A stretch of 64,000 bases of DNA, taken from positions 32,411 to 96,410 of the forward strand of contig JBFXCU010000009.1 in assembly GCA_050181835.1 (NCBI GenBank), read 5' to 3'. Under the pieces are notes generated by a model that worked only from the letters and a program-made list of their open reading frames with translations, had not been told where the DNA came from and did not search any database. Shown piece by piece: positions 34,362 to 42,973 of this stretch. The DNA is from CAILZL01 sp050181835 (GTDB taxonomy: Bacteria; Pseudomonadota; Gammaproteobacteria; Steroidobacterales; Steroidobacteraceae). Position numbers and translations under genes: made by a program. Numbering within the stretch: position 1 is the first letter of the stretch; each line of letters opens with the position of its first letter.

Positions 34362-34541
34362 AACGTCGACTCCATCGTTGGCTCAATGGAATTGATACTG
34401 CGCCCATGTTGTTACACGAGTGTGACGTCCTATCAACCGTGAATTAGATTTGGTTGAGGCGTGGCAGCTTAGTCAACTTGGCAGCTGGTTATATTGCGCG
34501 GATTCACACTTGGGCTGCTGTTGTGAGCATCAAGGCGGTAT

Positions 34542-35915
34542 TTATCTGATATTCCGAATCCGAAAATTCTTTCCCTTGATCTTGCCTTCACGCAGCCGTT
34601 GTACTGCCCGGCCATGCCAGTCGCGCGCTATCGCGACATAACTACGGGTAGGGAACACGTCAATCTTGCCCACCGCATCGCCCGGTAAACCGGCATCACC
34701 GGTTAACGCACCTAACAGATCGCCAGGGCGTAGTTTGTCTTGTCGACCTGCATCTACCGCGATAGTGACAAACGGGGCGGTTAATGCTGGCGCGCCATTA
34801 CTGGTTCGTGGCAGTTTGCCCCAACGCAACGCCATTCCCTGTTGTTCGGCGATAGCGTGGGCGCGCATGGCATCACGCGGTACGCATAAACTGAGTGCTA
34901 CACCACGACTACCCGCGCGACCGGTGCGGCCAATACGATGCAAATGCGTGTCAGCATCAATGGCAATATCAAAATTGATCACCATAGGCAGTTCCTTGAT
35001 ATCCAGCCCACGTCCGGCCACATCGGTAGCGATCAATATATTGCAGCTACGGTTGGCAAAGCGCACCAGCATCTCTTCGCGCTCACGCTGTTCCAGCTCA
35101 CCATGTAGCGCCAGTGCGGAAAAGCCCTGAACATCCAAGGCCGCATGTACATCGCGTACTTCCTGACGTGTATTACAGAACACCACTGCTGAATCAGGAC
35201 GATGCTGCATCAACAGCCGTTGCAATGCATCCAGCTTGTCATGCGGTTGTACTTCGTAAAAAGTTTGTTCGATCAATACTTCATCAGCGTCACTTTTGAT
35301 GGTGACATCCAGTGGATCATGCTGAAACTGGCGACTGAATTGTCTGATCGGATCGGGCATGGTGGCCGAGAACATCAAAGTCTGTCGCTGCGAGGGTGTG
35401 TGTGCGACGATTTCGGCAATGGCATCGGCAAAGCCCATGTCAAGCATGCGATCTGCTTCATCCAGCACCAATACCTGCAATGCTTCCATTGGCAGCGCTT
35501 TCTTCTTGAGCAGATCGAGAATGCGTCCCGGTGTGCCCACCACCAAGTGCGGTTCATGCGTGAGTGAGTTCAGATGCGTGCGGCGCGGAATACCGCCGCA
35601 CAGGGTTAGCACTTTTACATTGGGAATGAAGCTGGCGAGACGGCGAATCTCGCGGCTGACCTGATCCGCCAGTTCGCGGGTGGGGCACAGCACCAGACCG
35701 TGCAGCTTGCTGGTAGTCGCATCCAGCTGTGATAACAACCCCAACGCAAACGCGGCAGTTTTGCCGCTGCCGGTTTTGGCCTGCGCCACCACATCGCGTT
35801 TGCTAAGAATAGCGGGCAGGCTGGCGGCTTGTACCGGGGTCATCTCGGTGTATTCAAGTTCGGCCAGCGCCTTGAGTAGCGCCTGATTCAAGTTTAATTC
35901 GGTAAATGCGTGCAT
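34542..35915 (-). CDS. dbpA: ATP-dependent RNA helicase DbpA
   Basis: DbpA is a DEAD-box helicase activated by 23S rRNA hairpin 92, acting late in 50S ribosome assembly. From the ATG at 35915 the protein has 457 residues, the same length as the E. coli protein as I remember it; an upstream ATG at 35981 would add 22 residues rich in Cys and His. Motifs include AKTGSGKT, PTRELADQV, TPGRILD, LDEADRMLD, SATMPDP and HRIGRTGRAG. The C-terminal RNA-binding domain (RPGDLLGALTGDAGL, KIKGKNFRIR) is the DbpA signature that separates it from RhlE or SrmB. Confidence 0.94.
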   Translation of the reverse strand: MHAFTELNLNQALLKALAELEYTEMTPVQAASLPAILSKRDVVAQAKTGSGKTAAFALGLLSQLDATTSKLHGLVLCPTRELADQVSREIRRLASFIPNVKVLTLCGGIPRRTHLNSLTHEPHLVVGTPGRILDLLKKKALPMEALQVLVLDEADRMLDMGFADAIAEIVAHTPSQRQTLMFSATMPDPIRQFSRQFQHDPLDVTIKSDADEVLIEQTFYEVQPHDKLDALQRLLMQHRPDSAVVFCNTRQEVRDVHAALDVQGFSALALHGELEQREREEMLVRFANRSCNILIATDVAGRGLDIKELPMVINFDIAIDADTHLHRIGRTGRAGSRGVALSLCVPRDAMRAHAIAEQQGMALRWGKLPRTSNGAPALTAPFVTIAVDAGRQDKLRPGDLLGALTGDAGLPGDAVGKIDVFPTRSYVAIARDWHGRAVQRLREGKIKGKNFRIRNIR

Positions 35916-36085
35916 GTGTGCATGATCGCACTTATTGCATTCACGCTGCGGTAATTCCTTGTGATCTGCGGTTGTTTGCATGAAACCGCCGCGTATTGGC
36001 TGATATTCACTCGCACAAACGAACTAAAGTTATTGAGTTAGTATGTGTTGCTTATTGGTTGATTATCAGTAGCTGTTCAATTGCG

Positions 36086-37450
36086 ATGAGTGCCCGACGC
36101 CAGATTTCAAGATTCACCCGTGCCAAGCACCGTGAGCGGTGGTTATCCGCCTTTATTACCCGATGGCGGCAACGACTCATGTTTGTTGTCGGCGGCGTGC
36201 TGGTGGGGGGTGCGGCAGTGTCGTTGGCTTGGTTGGCCGAGGCGGCGCAGCATCAATTTGCGACGCTAGCTGAAGCGTATCAATGGTTGCCCTTTCTGGT
36301 AACGCCACTGGGTTTCTGCGCCTGTATCTATGCTGCGTCCAAGTGGTTCAACAATGCGCAGGGCAGTGGTATCCCGCAGACCATTGCAGCCTATCGTGTT
36401 GCGAACATGGCGTATCGAAAGAGTCTGTTATCGCTACGCGTGGTGGCGGGAAAAATTTTATTGACCGTACTGGGTTTGCTGTTCGGTGCATCAACCGGAC
36501 GCGAGGGCCCGACGGTGCAAGTGGGTGCGGCGTTGATGTTGGCGGTGGGGCAGTTATCACCGCGTAAGCGTGCTGGTTTGATCGTCGCCGGCGCTTCTGC
36601 CGGTGTGGCAGCGGCTTTCAATACGCCGCTGGCAGGCATCATGTTTGGCATTGAGGAAATGAGTCGCTCATTTGATCGTCGCACAAGTGGTTTGATCATT
36701 GCCTGCGTCATTGCTGCCGGGTTCACCGCCTTGGCGTTGCTCGGCAATTACAGTTATTTCGGTACCACCAATGGCTCAATCCACGGCATCGCTGGCTGGG
36801 TGGTAGTACCAATCTGCGGCATTGCTGGTGGCTTGCTGGGAGGTGGGTTCAGTTGGCTGGTCGTGGCGGCTTCACGGGGCGCATTCAACTTCCAACGCTG
36901 GCAACTAAGCTTACGCGGGCAGTTAGGTGTGGCATTTGGCTGTGGTCTGGTGGTGGCGCTATGCGGCCTGTTATCTATGGGGGCTATTCATGGCACCGGT
37001 TATCAGCAAGTAAAGTACGCATTGGATCACCAGCAGCCATTGAGCGATTCGTTTGGGGTACTCAAGTTTATTGCCACGCTGGCATCGTCGCTCAGTGGCA
37101 TACCGGGTGGTATCTTTGCTCCCTCTCTCGCAATCGGTGCCGGCATGGGGTCGAACTTGGCCGTACTGCTCACTAGTAATGCAGCGGGCGTGATGATTTT
37201 ATTGGGTATGGTGGCTTATCTCGCCGGGGTGGTGCAGGCACCCATTACCGCATTTGTGATCGTTATGGAAATGACAAACGATCACGGTATGTTGATGCCC
37301 TTGATGGCGACCGCGTTGCTGGCCAGTGCAGTATCGCGGCTGATATGTCGCGAGGGCATATATCATGCGCTGGCGCACAACCTGCTTGAGAAGCGTAGAA
37401 AGTCGCTGCTAGCCGAACCTGCAGAGAGTGCGACTAATCCAGTAAATTAA
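36086..37450 (+). CDS. ClC-family chloride/proton antiporter
   Basis: This is a 454-residue multi-helix membrane protein from the ATG at 36086. ClC signature motifs are GSGIP (93-97), GREGP with gating glutamate E140, and GIFAPSLAIG. The inner proton glutamate is present as E191 in FGIEEM, so an exchanger (as in ClC-ec1) is more likely than a channel. There are no CBS domains at the C-terminus, which instead ends in a short basic tail. It is divergent from dbpA and convergent with the RNase H gene. A role in acid or osmotic response is general family knowledge. Confidence 0.93.
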   Translation: MSARRQISRFTRAKHRERWLSAFITRWRQRLMFVVGGVLVGGAAVSLAWLAEAAQHQFATLAEAYQWLPFLVTPLGFCACIYAASKWFNNAQGSGIPQTIAAYRVANMAYRKSLLSLRVVAGKILLTVLGLLFGASTGREGPTVQVGAALMLAVGQLSPRKRAGLIVAGASAGVAAAFNTPLAGIMFGIEEMSRSFDRRTSGLIIACVIAAGFTALALLGNYSYFGTTNGSIHGIAGWVVVPICGIAGGLLGGGFSWLVVAASRGAFNFQRWQLSLRGQLGVAFGCGLVVALCGLLSMGAIHGTGYQQVKYALDHQQPLSDSFGVLKFIATLASSLSGIPGGIFAPSLAIGAGMGSNLAVLLTSNAAGVMILLGMVAYLAGVVQAPITAFVIVMEMTNDHGMLMPLMATALLASAVSRLICREGIYHALAHNLLEKRRKSLLAEPAESATNPVN

Positions 37451-37495
37451 TTCGGTGAATTGATTGCGCACGTTTGTTGGCACGACAAACAATGC

Positions 37496-38242
37496 CTAAC
37501 CTCTGCGCATCGCCATTAACGTTGCAATGTCTTGCGTCGCTTCATAGCGGCGGAACGCTGGCTCTTTGCTCAGTGCGCCATACATTGCCATACGATCGGC
37601 CAGTTCATTGCCTTCGGTGCCCACATGTGCGGCAACATGGGTGAGAGTTAATTCATCGTCTTTAATACGTTGATAAATGTTGTAACTGTCCTGAATGATG
37701 TCGAGGTTCTTGATCTCGCCGTCTTTTTTCTGCCAACCTTTTTTCTCCCAGCCAGCGGCCCACACACTGACGCAATTGATGGCGTACTGCGAGTCGCTGC
37801 AGATCTCGACGCTGTAGCCCGCTTTCAATTCGGCTTCAGCCATACGCAGGGCTTCATGTATCGCATTCAACTCGGCAGTGTTGTTGGTGCCTTGTGAGTT
37901 GTACAAGCCATACCACAGTTCAGCTAGCACCCCGTCGCGATACACCACCACACCGGAACCCGCGTTGCCGGGGTTGGGTTCACACGCGCCATCACAGTAG
38001 ATACTGACTTCGTGTTGATGCGCGATATGTGCGGTGCTTTCGGCTTTCGGCTTGCTGGTCTTTGCGCCGCGCACAATGTGCGCGCTGCTGCCATCGCGAA
38101 ACGCTTGCTCTGCTTCAGCGCGAGTCGGAAATGATTTAAAGCGCGCGCCAGTGTATTTATCCACCGATTGCTGTGCGCTGGTCCAGTCGCTAAACACGCC
38201 GGTCTTGCGACCCGCCCAGACTACGTAATATTTTATTGCCAT
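37496..38242 (-). CDS. RNase HI with N-terminal hybrid-binding (viroplasmin) domain
   Basis: This is a 248-residue protein. The first 48 residues (KYYVVWAGRKTGVFSDW...FKSFPTRAEAEQAF) form the RNA/DNA hybrid-binding domain typical of eukaryotic RNase H1 and of some bacteria. A linker of about 25 residues precedes the nuclease domain, whose four acidic catalytic residues are D84, E124, D150 and D216, with H206 in the loop. It removes RNA from RNA/DNA hybrids. It is probably an accessory enzyme beside a conventional RnhA. It converges with the ClC gene. Confidence 0.92.
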   Translation of the reverse strand: MAIKYYVVWAGRKTGVFSDWTSAQQSVDKYTGARFKSFPTRAEAEQAFRDGSSAHIVRGAKTSKPKAESTAHIAHQHEVSIYCDGACEPNPGNAGSGVVVYRDGVLAELWYGLYNSQGTNNTAELNAIHEALRMAEAELKAGYSVEICSDSQYAINCVSVWAAGWEKKGWQKKDGEIKNLDIIQDSYNIYQRIKDDELTLTHVAAHVGTEGNELADRMAMYGALSKEPAFRRYEATQDIATLMAMRRG

Positions 38243-38293
38243 GCGATTGTAGACCTAAACATTAGTCAGCTCAAAATACGTAGATTCAACGAA

Positions 38294-38312
38294 TTTGTTC
38301 CAAAGTCGTTGT
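38294..38312 (+). repeat. Left copy of imperfect direct repeat flanking the PARIS-like gene
   Basis: TTTGTTCCA at 38294-38302, five variable bases, then GTTGT at 38308-38312. The same pattern with the same spacing is at 40508-40526 on the other side of the 38330-40465 gene. It might be a scar of insertion; chance cannot be excluded. Confidence 0.35.
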
Positions 38313-38325
38313 GGCGTCGATTACC

Positions 38326-38350
38326 AAAATTATAACGAGGGTATAATTTT
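38326..38350 (-). terminator. Terminator-like hairpin overlapping the stop of the PARIS-like gene
   Basis: AAAATTATA (38326-38334) and TATAATTTT (38342-38350) are exact inverse copies around a 7-nt loop; the stop codon lies within the stem. Read on the minus strand, the stem ends in a short U-run, so it can act as an intrinsic terminator. Confidence 0.5.
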
Positions 38351-40465
38351 TTTCAGCGTCAGCAGCATTCCCGTGGGTTTATGGTTTTCTGACGACATCC
38401 GAATCAGTATGCTGTTTCGTAAGGTGACGTACGCAATACCAGAGGTTCCGTTCTTAGCATACTTAGCTGAAAATGCCTTCAGGATTTGGCGACCTGGAAG
38501 TATTGATCTCCACTCTCCGTTACGCAGCGCTGCTTCTACGATGCTTGTAACACTATTGATCTCATCATCAATGCTTGCCACGGAAAGTTTGTTAGTCCAA
38601 AGACTATTCAGCCGATCCCGAGTGGAATCTATGGAGGGTGTCAGAGCAAGCTGCAGATTGGCGGTTGACGGATCGCAGCCTATCCTTATCTCACCAAAAA
38701 TTGATTGTCTAACCCAGTTCAGAATTCGATGTGAAACGATTCCAGGCGTGGCGTCCTGTGCGCACTTCTTTAACGCCTCATCCACCTCGTCATCTGTATG
38801 AAATGGCGCCTTATCTGCACATAATTCGACCAAAGCCTCGCGAACATACTTGGGGTTGAGCAGGAAATTCTCGATGTGATAGCTATTCCATAGGAAGCGT
38901 CCTGGTCGGGACGTACAGTCTGGCGCGATACTGTCGTCTTGATCCGTTACTGCGTAGACGTCTTGTGTGATCAGGCGTTCTCCCCTTGCTTTCATTAGGG
39001 CAGCATGAAGTTGGAGCACATGCTTTTTATCATGTCCAGAAACGAAGGTGACTCGTTTAGCAAACTCCGGGAAGAGTCTTGAGACCATGTGGGTATCGAA
39101 TTCAGAAGAGTCTTCTGATTCGCCACCGCCCTCAAAGATTACAATCGGGGAAGATGGTCGGAAGGCTGCTAGATCACCTACTAGGCTAAGCACTAGAGCT
39201 TGCATTTCTGTATCACCAACGACGCTGGTCGCTTGATTGACTTCCGTTAATGTATCCGCAGGTTGTAAATGGATTACGCTAGCTCCCGTCGTTGCAATTG
39301 CCCCTCTAACAATTGCGTCGGAATGTGTAACAAGCCAGATCTGATTCCCAAGTTCCTTACCTAGATGCTTGGAGTAGAATGCAGGCAAATCGGCTACTAG
39401 GCGAGGGTTAAGATGCAACTCTGGTTCGTCTATCATAAGTATCGAGTTTTTCGGGGCACGGTTGCTTAAAAGCAGGTAACCATAAAGGACTTCTTTTTCG
39501 CCTGAGCTAAGGTCGTTGATGTCATGAGTGCCGCCAGCTGAAGTTGTGACGTCGAATTTCAACGTGCCATTGAGACTGGGTTGTGGTCCATGAAACGTTT
39601 TGCCAGGAATGAATGTTTTGAAGAGTTCCTTGAGCGTTTCAGTTAAGTCTCTTCTCAGTTCTGGGTCACGATTCCCTGCCTGATTTCTTATCAATGCCTT
39701 TACATAGGCCGAAGAAAGCTGCTGCTTAAGATCCGTATAACGTGCATCATGGTTGTATAGGGAATGGCTTCTTGCCTTGGCGCTCGTTTCATCGACTGTT
39801 TGGTCGATCTTTACTTGAATAGATCCAGACGCCTCTCGCTTGTAGTGACGGCTAGAAGTCTGAAAGTCGAGTACGCCGATTTGACTCGGCTTAAATGTGC
39901 TAAAAATAAGCTCCAGCAGGCGGCTCTGCTCAAGTTGGTAGATCCCATCCGGGTTAATAGTTAATCTGCCCACAACAGAATTCAAGTTAAGTTCTGCTTC
40001 AATCTCTGATCGAATCCGTACGCTTGCAGACTGGATGGCTGGTTCACTCTGGCGAGCTTGCTGCGCGAGCGATTGGAAGGTTCGAAACCTATGAAATGGT
40101 GAATCTGGACTTTCGTTCACCGCCATGTCACGAACCAGTTCGCTGATGTCTCCCTTAAGGAACTCGATCTCTGACTCAGATAAAGAAAATTGTGCCTCGA
40201 TAGTCAAGCTCCGAGTACGATCATGTAACAAAGGGGCGGTTTCTATATGGCCTAGCTTGTGGGTTATGCCGAATTCATTTAGCCAAGACTGCGTTTCGTT
40301 TGGGATATAACCGCCATAAGCGGATTTCAGTAGGCGGATAGCATCAAGTATGCAGGTTTTGCCGCATCCATTTGGTCCGGCCAATACAATCATGTCACCA
40401 ATCGAATTAATCTCGAGATTTCTCAAGGCTTTGAAATTTTCAATCTTGAGAGTTGAAATCTTCAT
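38330..40465 (-). CDS. AAA15/SMC-like ATPase fused to a DUF4435 TOPRIM-like domain (candidate single-gene PARIS/AriAB-type defence protein)
   Basis: This is a 711-residue protein with a strong ribosome-binding site (AAGGAAG) before the ATG. The ATPase part has Walker A GPNGCGKT at 30-37, an ABC signature LSSGEKE at 319-325, Walker B ILMIDEPELHLNP at about 342-354 and an H-loop VTHSD at 379-383, as in AAA15/AAA21 and OLD-type ATPases. The C-terminal part from about 440 has FEGGGES with E445, AVTDQD with D508/D510, and WNSYHIENFLL at 526-536, which is how I recognise DUF4435. In PARIS the ATPase AriA restrains the DUF4435 nuclease AriB until a phage trigger appears, and fused forms are known. 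No neighbour looks like a second component. An OLD-like nuclease of another defence type is the main alternative. Confidence 0.7.
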   Translation of the reverse strand: MKISTLKIENFKALRNLEINSIGDMIVLAGPNGCGKTCILDAIRLLKSAYGGYIPNETQSWLNEFGITHKLGHIETAPLLHDRTRSLTIEAQFSLSESEIEFLKGDISELVRDMAVNESPDSPFHRFRTFQSLAQQARQSEPAIQSASVRIRSEIEAELNLNSVVGRLTINPDGIYQLEQSRLLELIFSTFKPSQIGVLDFQTSSRHYKREASGSIQVKIDQTVDETSAKARSHSLYNHDARYTDLKQQLSSAYVKALIRNQAGNRDPELRRDLTETLKELFKTFIPGKTFHGPQPSLNGTLKFDVTTSAGGTHDINDLSSGEKEVLYGYLLLSNRAPKNSILMIDEPELHLNPRLVADLPAFYSKHLGKELGNQIWLVTHSDAIVRGAIATTGASVIHLQPADTLTEVNQATSVVGDTEMQALVLSLVGDLAAFRPSSPIVIFEGGGESEDSSEFDTHMVSRLFPEFAKRVTFVSGHDKKHVLQLHAALMKARGERLITQDVYAVTDQDDSIAPDCTSRPGRFLWNSYHIENFLLNPKYVREALVELCADKAPFHTDDEVDEALKKCAQDATPGIVSHRILNWVRQSIFGEIRIGCDPSTANLQLALTPSIDSTRDRLNSLWTNKLSVASIDDEINSVTSIVEAALRNGEWRSILPGRQILKAFSAKYAKNGTSGIAYVTLRNSILIRMSSENHKPTGMLLTLKKIIPSL

Positions 40466-40507
40466 GATCTTCCTTTCTGATTTTACAAAGGCATAAGTCG
40501 TAGCGGC

Positions 40508-40526
40508 TTTGTTCCATGTAGGTTGT
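40508..40526 (+). repeat. Right copy of imperfect direct repeat flanking the PARIS-like gene
   Basis: TTTGTTCCA at 40508-40516, five variable bases, then GTTGT at 40522-40526, matching 38294-38312. It lies 43 bp upstream of the ATG of the 38330-40465 gene and 19 bp past the end of the next gene. Confidence 0.35.
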
Positions 40527-40544
40527 AGTTGGTGCTAGCTTGCG

Positions 40545-41171
40545 TTACCTGCCCAAATTAACCGTCTTGCCAATCCACAGCTCCGTAGTAGCGGCTTCAA
40601 GTAAAAAATCTGCCACATCAGCCCGCGAAATTGATCCGGGCACTTGCCGACCAACTGCTTTTTGATAATTGCCACGTGCTGGGCCATTGGTGAGGCGACT
40701 GGGCCGGGCCACGCTCCATTGCAGCCCGCTGTCACGCGCCAGTTGCTCTTGCCGCGTGTGATCGGCAGTGGCTTCGCGAATCAACAAGTAAGTGAACAAC
40801 TTGGCAAGTGGGTTCAACAGGGTGTGGCCATCACCTGCGCCCAAGTTGCTCAGAACAACAATTCGAGGCACTTGTGCGGCTTGCATGGCGGCGATGACTA
40901 GGCGTGTGCCGCGCGAATAGAAATCCGGTTGCTGTTTGAGCTGCGCGATGGACAGGCTGGCGGTAATGATGACGGCATCGTGGCTGGGTACGGTGGCGAA
41001 AACAGCTGACTGGTCATGAAAGTCACCTTTGATCTTGCGCAGCTGCGGGTGCTCAACTTGCATTTGCTCAGGGTGGCGGCTGAGGGTGGTGACTTGGTGG
41101 CCTTTTTCCAGCGCCAGTTTGGCGGCTAGCAATCCGGTGCCGCGCGAAGCGCCGATGATCAAAATTCTCAT
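40545..41171 (-). CDS. NAD(P)-binding protein of the NmrA/SDR-like atypical group
   Basis: This is a 208-residue Rossmann-fold protein. The dinucleotide loop is GASRGTG at residues 8-14, with an arginine-containing LSRHPEQ after the second strand that suggests NADP(H). The later VVLSNLGAGDG and WSVARPSRLTNGPA segments match the NAD(P)H-binding (YwnB/NmrA-like) group, which lack the YxxxK catalytic pair. The substrate is unknown. It is divergent from ybiT. Confidence 0.8.
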   Translation of the reverse strand: MRILIIGASRGTGLLAAKLALEKGHQVTTLSRHPEQMQVEHPQLRKIKGDFHDQSAVFATVPSHDAVIITASLSIAQLKQQPDFYSRGTRLVIAAMQAAQVPRIVVLSNLGAGDGHTLLNPLAKLFTYLLIREATADHTRQEQLARDSGLQWSVARPSRLTNGPARGNYQKAVGRQVPGSISRADVADFLLEAATTELWIGKTVNLGR

Positions 41172-41250
41172 AGGTTATGACCGTTTTTCCCCGAATGGGT
41201 GAGTCAGTATGCCGTAATCAGGCTGCATGCTGCATAATACCCGGCCTTTT

Positions 41251-41270
41251 GCGCGGCTCGTCAGCCGCGC
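41251..41270 (+). promoter_or_regulatory. Leader hairpin upstream of ybiT
   Basis: GCGCGGCT-CGTC-AGCCGCGC is a perfect 8-bp stem ending 21 bp before the ybiT ATG. CATAAT at 41233-41238 could be its -10 box. It may modulate translation or attenuate transcription of the ABC-F gene; leader control is common for antibiotic-resistance ABC-F genes but not known for YbiT. Confidence 0.35.
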
Positions 41271-41291
41271 GTGCATCTGGTAATTGGAATA

Positions 41292-42896
41292 ATGCTCTCT
41301 ACGCTCAATGTTGCTGTGCAGTTTGGTGCCAAGCCGCTGTTTGAAAATGTGTCGGTTAAATTCGTCGATGGCAATCGCTATGGCTTGATCGGGGCCAATG
41401 GCTGCGGCAAGTCGACGCTGATGAAAGTGCTGGGTGGCGAGCTGGAGCCCAGCGCGGGCGAAGTGGTACTGCAAACCGGCTTGCGCATGGGTAAATTGAG
41501 CCAAGACCAGTTTGGTTATGAAGACCAGCGCGTCATCGACGTGGTGATGCAGGGCCATGTGGAAATGTGGCAGGCGATGACCGAGCGCGATGCGATTTAT
41601 GCCAATGCCGACGCGACTGATGATGACTACATGCGTGCTGCCGAATTGGAAGCCAAGTTTGCCGAATACGGCGGTTATGAATCTGAGGCGCGTGCTGCCA
41701 GCCTGCTGACTGAAGCCGGTATTGATCCCGCGCAACACAATGGGCCAATGAGCGAAGTGGCACCGGGCTGGAAACTGCGGGTACTGCTGGCGCAGGCATT
41801 GTTCTCTACCCCCGATGTGTTGTTGCTGGACGAACCTACCAACAACCTCGACATCAACACGATTCGCTGGCTGGAAGACACCATCAATGCCTACAGTGCC
41901 ACCATGATTATCATCAGCCATGATCGTCACTTCCTGAATCAGGTGTGTACGCATATGGCGGACCTGGATTACGGTCAGTTGAAAATTTATCCCGGCAACT
42001 ACGACGACTTCATGTTGGCTTCGACGCAGGCGCGGGAATTGCAGTCAGCTGCTAACACCAAGGCCAAAGAGCGCGTGGCTGAATTGCAGGAGTTTGTGCG
42101 GCGCTTCTCGGCTAACAAGTCCAAGGCCAAGCAGGCCACCTCGCGTGCCAAGCAGATCGAGAAAATCAAGATTGAGGATATGAAGCCGTCGTCGCGGCAG
42201 AACCCGTATCTACGCTTCGAACAGGATAAGAAGTTGCATCGCGTGCCGCTGGAAGTGGAGGGGCTGAGCTTTGCCTATCCCGATTCGCAGGAGCAGGTGC
42301 TTGACAACATCAGTTTCAATATGGAAGTGGGCGAGCGCATCGCGATTATCGGCGCTAACGGCGTGGGTAAGACGACGCTGATCCGCACCATGATTGGCGA
42401 GCTGAAGCCCACCAAGGGCAAGGTCACATGGTCTGAAAACGCCCAGCCAGGCTATATGCCGCAGGATCCGCAGGCAGAGTTTGCCGAAGACATGGATCTG
42501 GTGCGTTGGTTGTCCGAGTGGCGCGGTGCGGGTGATGATGATCAGATCGTGCGTGCGACCTTGGGACGATTGTTGTTCACCGGCGACGATGGCAGGAAGT
42601 CGGTCAAGGTGCTCTCCGGTGGCGAGAAAGGCCGTATGATTTACGGCAAGCTGATCATGACCAAGCCCAATGTACTGGTGATGGATGAACCTACCAATCA
42701 CATGGACATGGAAACCATTGAGTCGCTACAGATCGGCTTGGAGAAGTATCCCGGTACGCTGATTTTCGTATCACACGACCGCGAGTTCGTCGGTGGTGTG
42801 GCGACGCGCATTATCGAAGTCAAGGCGGGTGGAAAAATTGTTGATTTCAAGGGCAGTTATGACGAATATCTGAAGTCGCAGGGCATTGATGCATAG
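41292..42896 (+). CDS. ybiT: ABC-F ATPase, YbiT type
   Basis: This is a 534-residue soluble protein with two ABC ATPase domains in tandem and no membrane domain. ABC-F proteins bind the ribosomal E site and act on translation. Domain one has GANGCGKST, the signature region EVAPGWKLRVLLAQAL and LLLDEPTNNLD; domain two has GANGVGKTT, LSGGEKGRM and MDEPTNHMD. The inter-domain linker is basic and helical (SANKSKAKQATSRAKQIEK). Length and the short arm fit the YbiT subfamily, not EttA, Uup or YheS. Start ATG at 41292. Confidence 0.92.
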   Translation: MLSTLNVAVQFGAKPLFENVSVKFVDGNRYGLIGANGCGKSTLMKVLGGELEPSAGEVVLQTGLRMGKLSQDQFGYEDQRVIDVVMQGHVEMWQAMTERDAIYANADATDDDYMRAAELEAKFAEYGGYESEARAASLLTEAGIDPAQHNGPMSEVAPGWKLRVLLAQALFSTPDVLLLDEPTNNLDINTIRWLEDTINAYSATMIIISHDRHFLNQVCTHMADLDYGQLKIYPGNYDDFMLASTQARELQSAANTKAKERVAELQEFVRRFSANKSKAKQATSRAKQIEKIKIEDMKPSSRQNPYLRFEQDKKLHRVPLEVEGLSFAYPDSQEQVLDNISFNMEVGERIAIIGANGVGKTTLIRTMIGELKPTKGKVTWSENAQPGYMPQDPQAEFAEDMDLVRWLSEWRGAGDDDQIVRATLGRLLFTGDDGRKSVKVLSGGEKGRMIYGKLIMTKPNVLVMDEPTNHMDMETIESLQIGLEKYPGTLIFVSHDREFVGGVATRIIEVKAGGKIVDFKGSYDEYLKSQGIDA

Positions 42897-42973
42897 TTGT
42901 TCCCGGTGTGGTGTGGCGATGACATTTTATTCGAGCGCCGCAGTCACGCCAGGCAGCCGTGTATGATCATCAA

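Noticed and set aside
38330..40465. Gabija GajA or a plain OLD nuclease
   Set aside because: No UvrD-like GajB neighbour is present and the C-terminal motif set (FEGGGES, TDQD, YHIENFLL) fits DUF4435 better; OLD-like remains the main alternative.
41175..41954. A 259-codon minus-strand frame opposite the start of ybiT
   Set aside because: It is the complement of the first ATPase domain of ybiT; its His/Gln-rich product is typical of reverse-strand reading.
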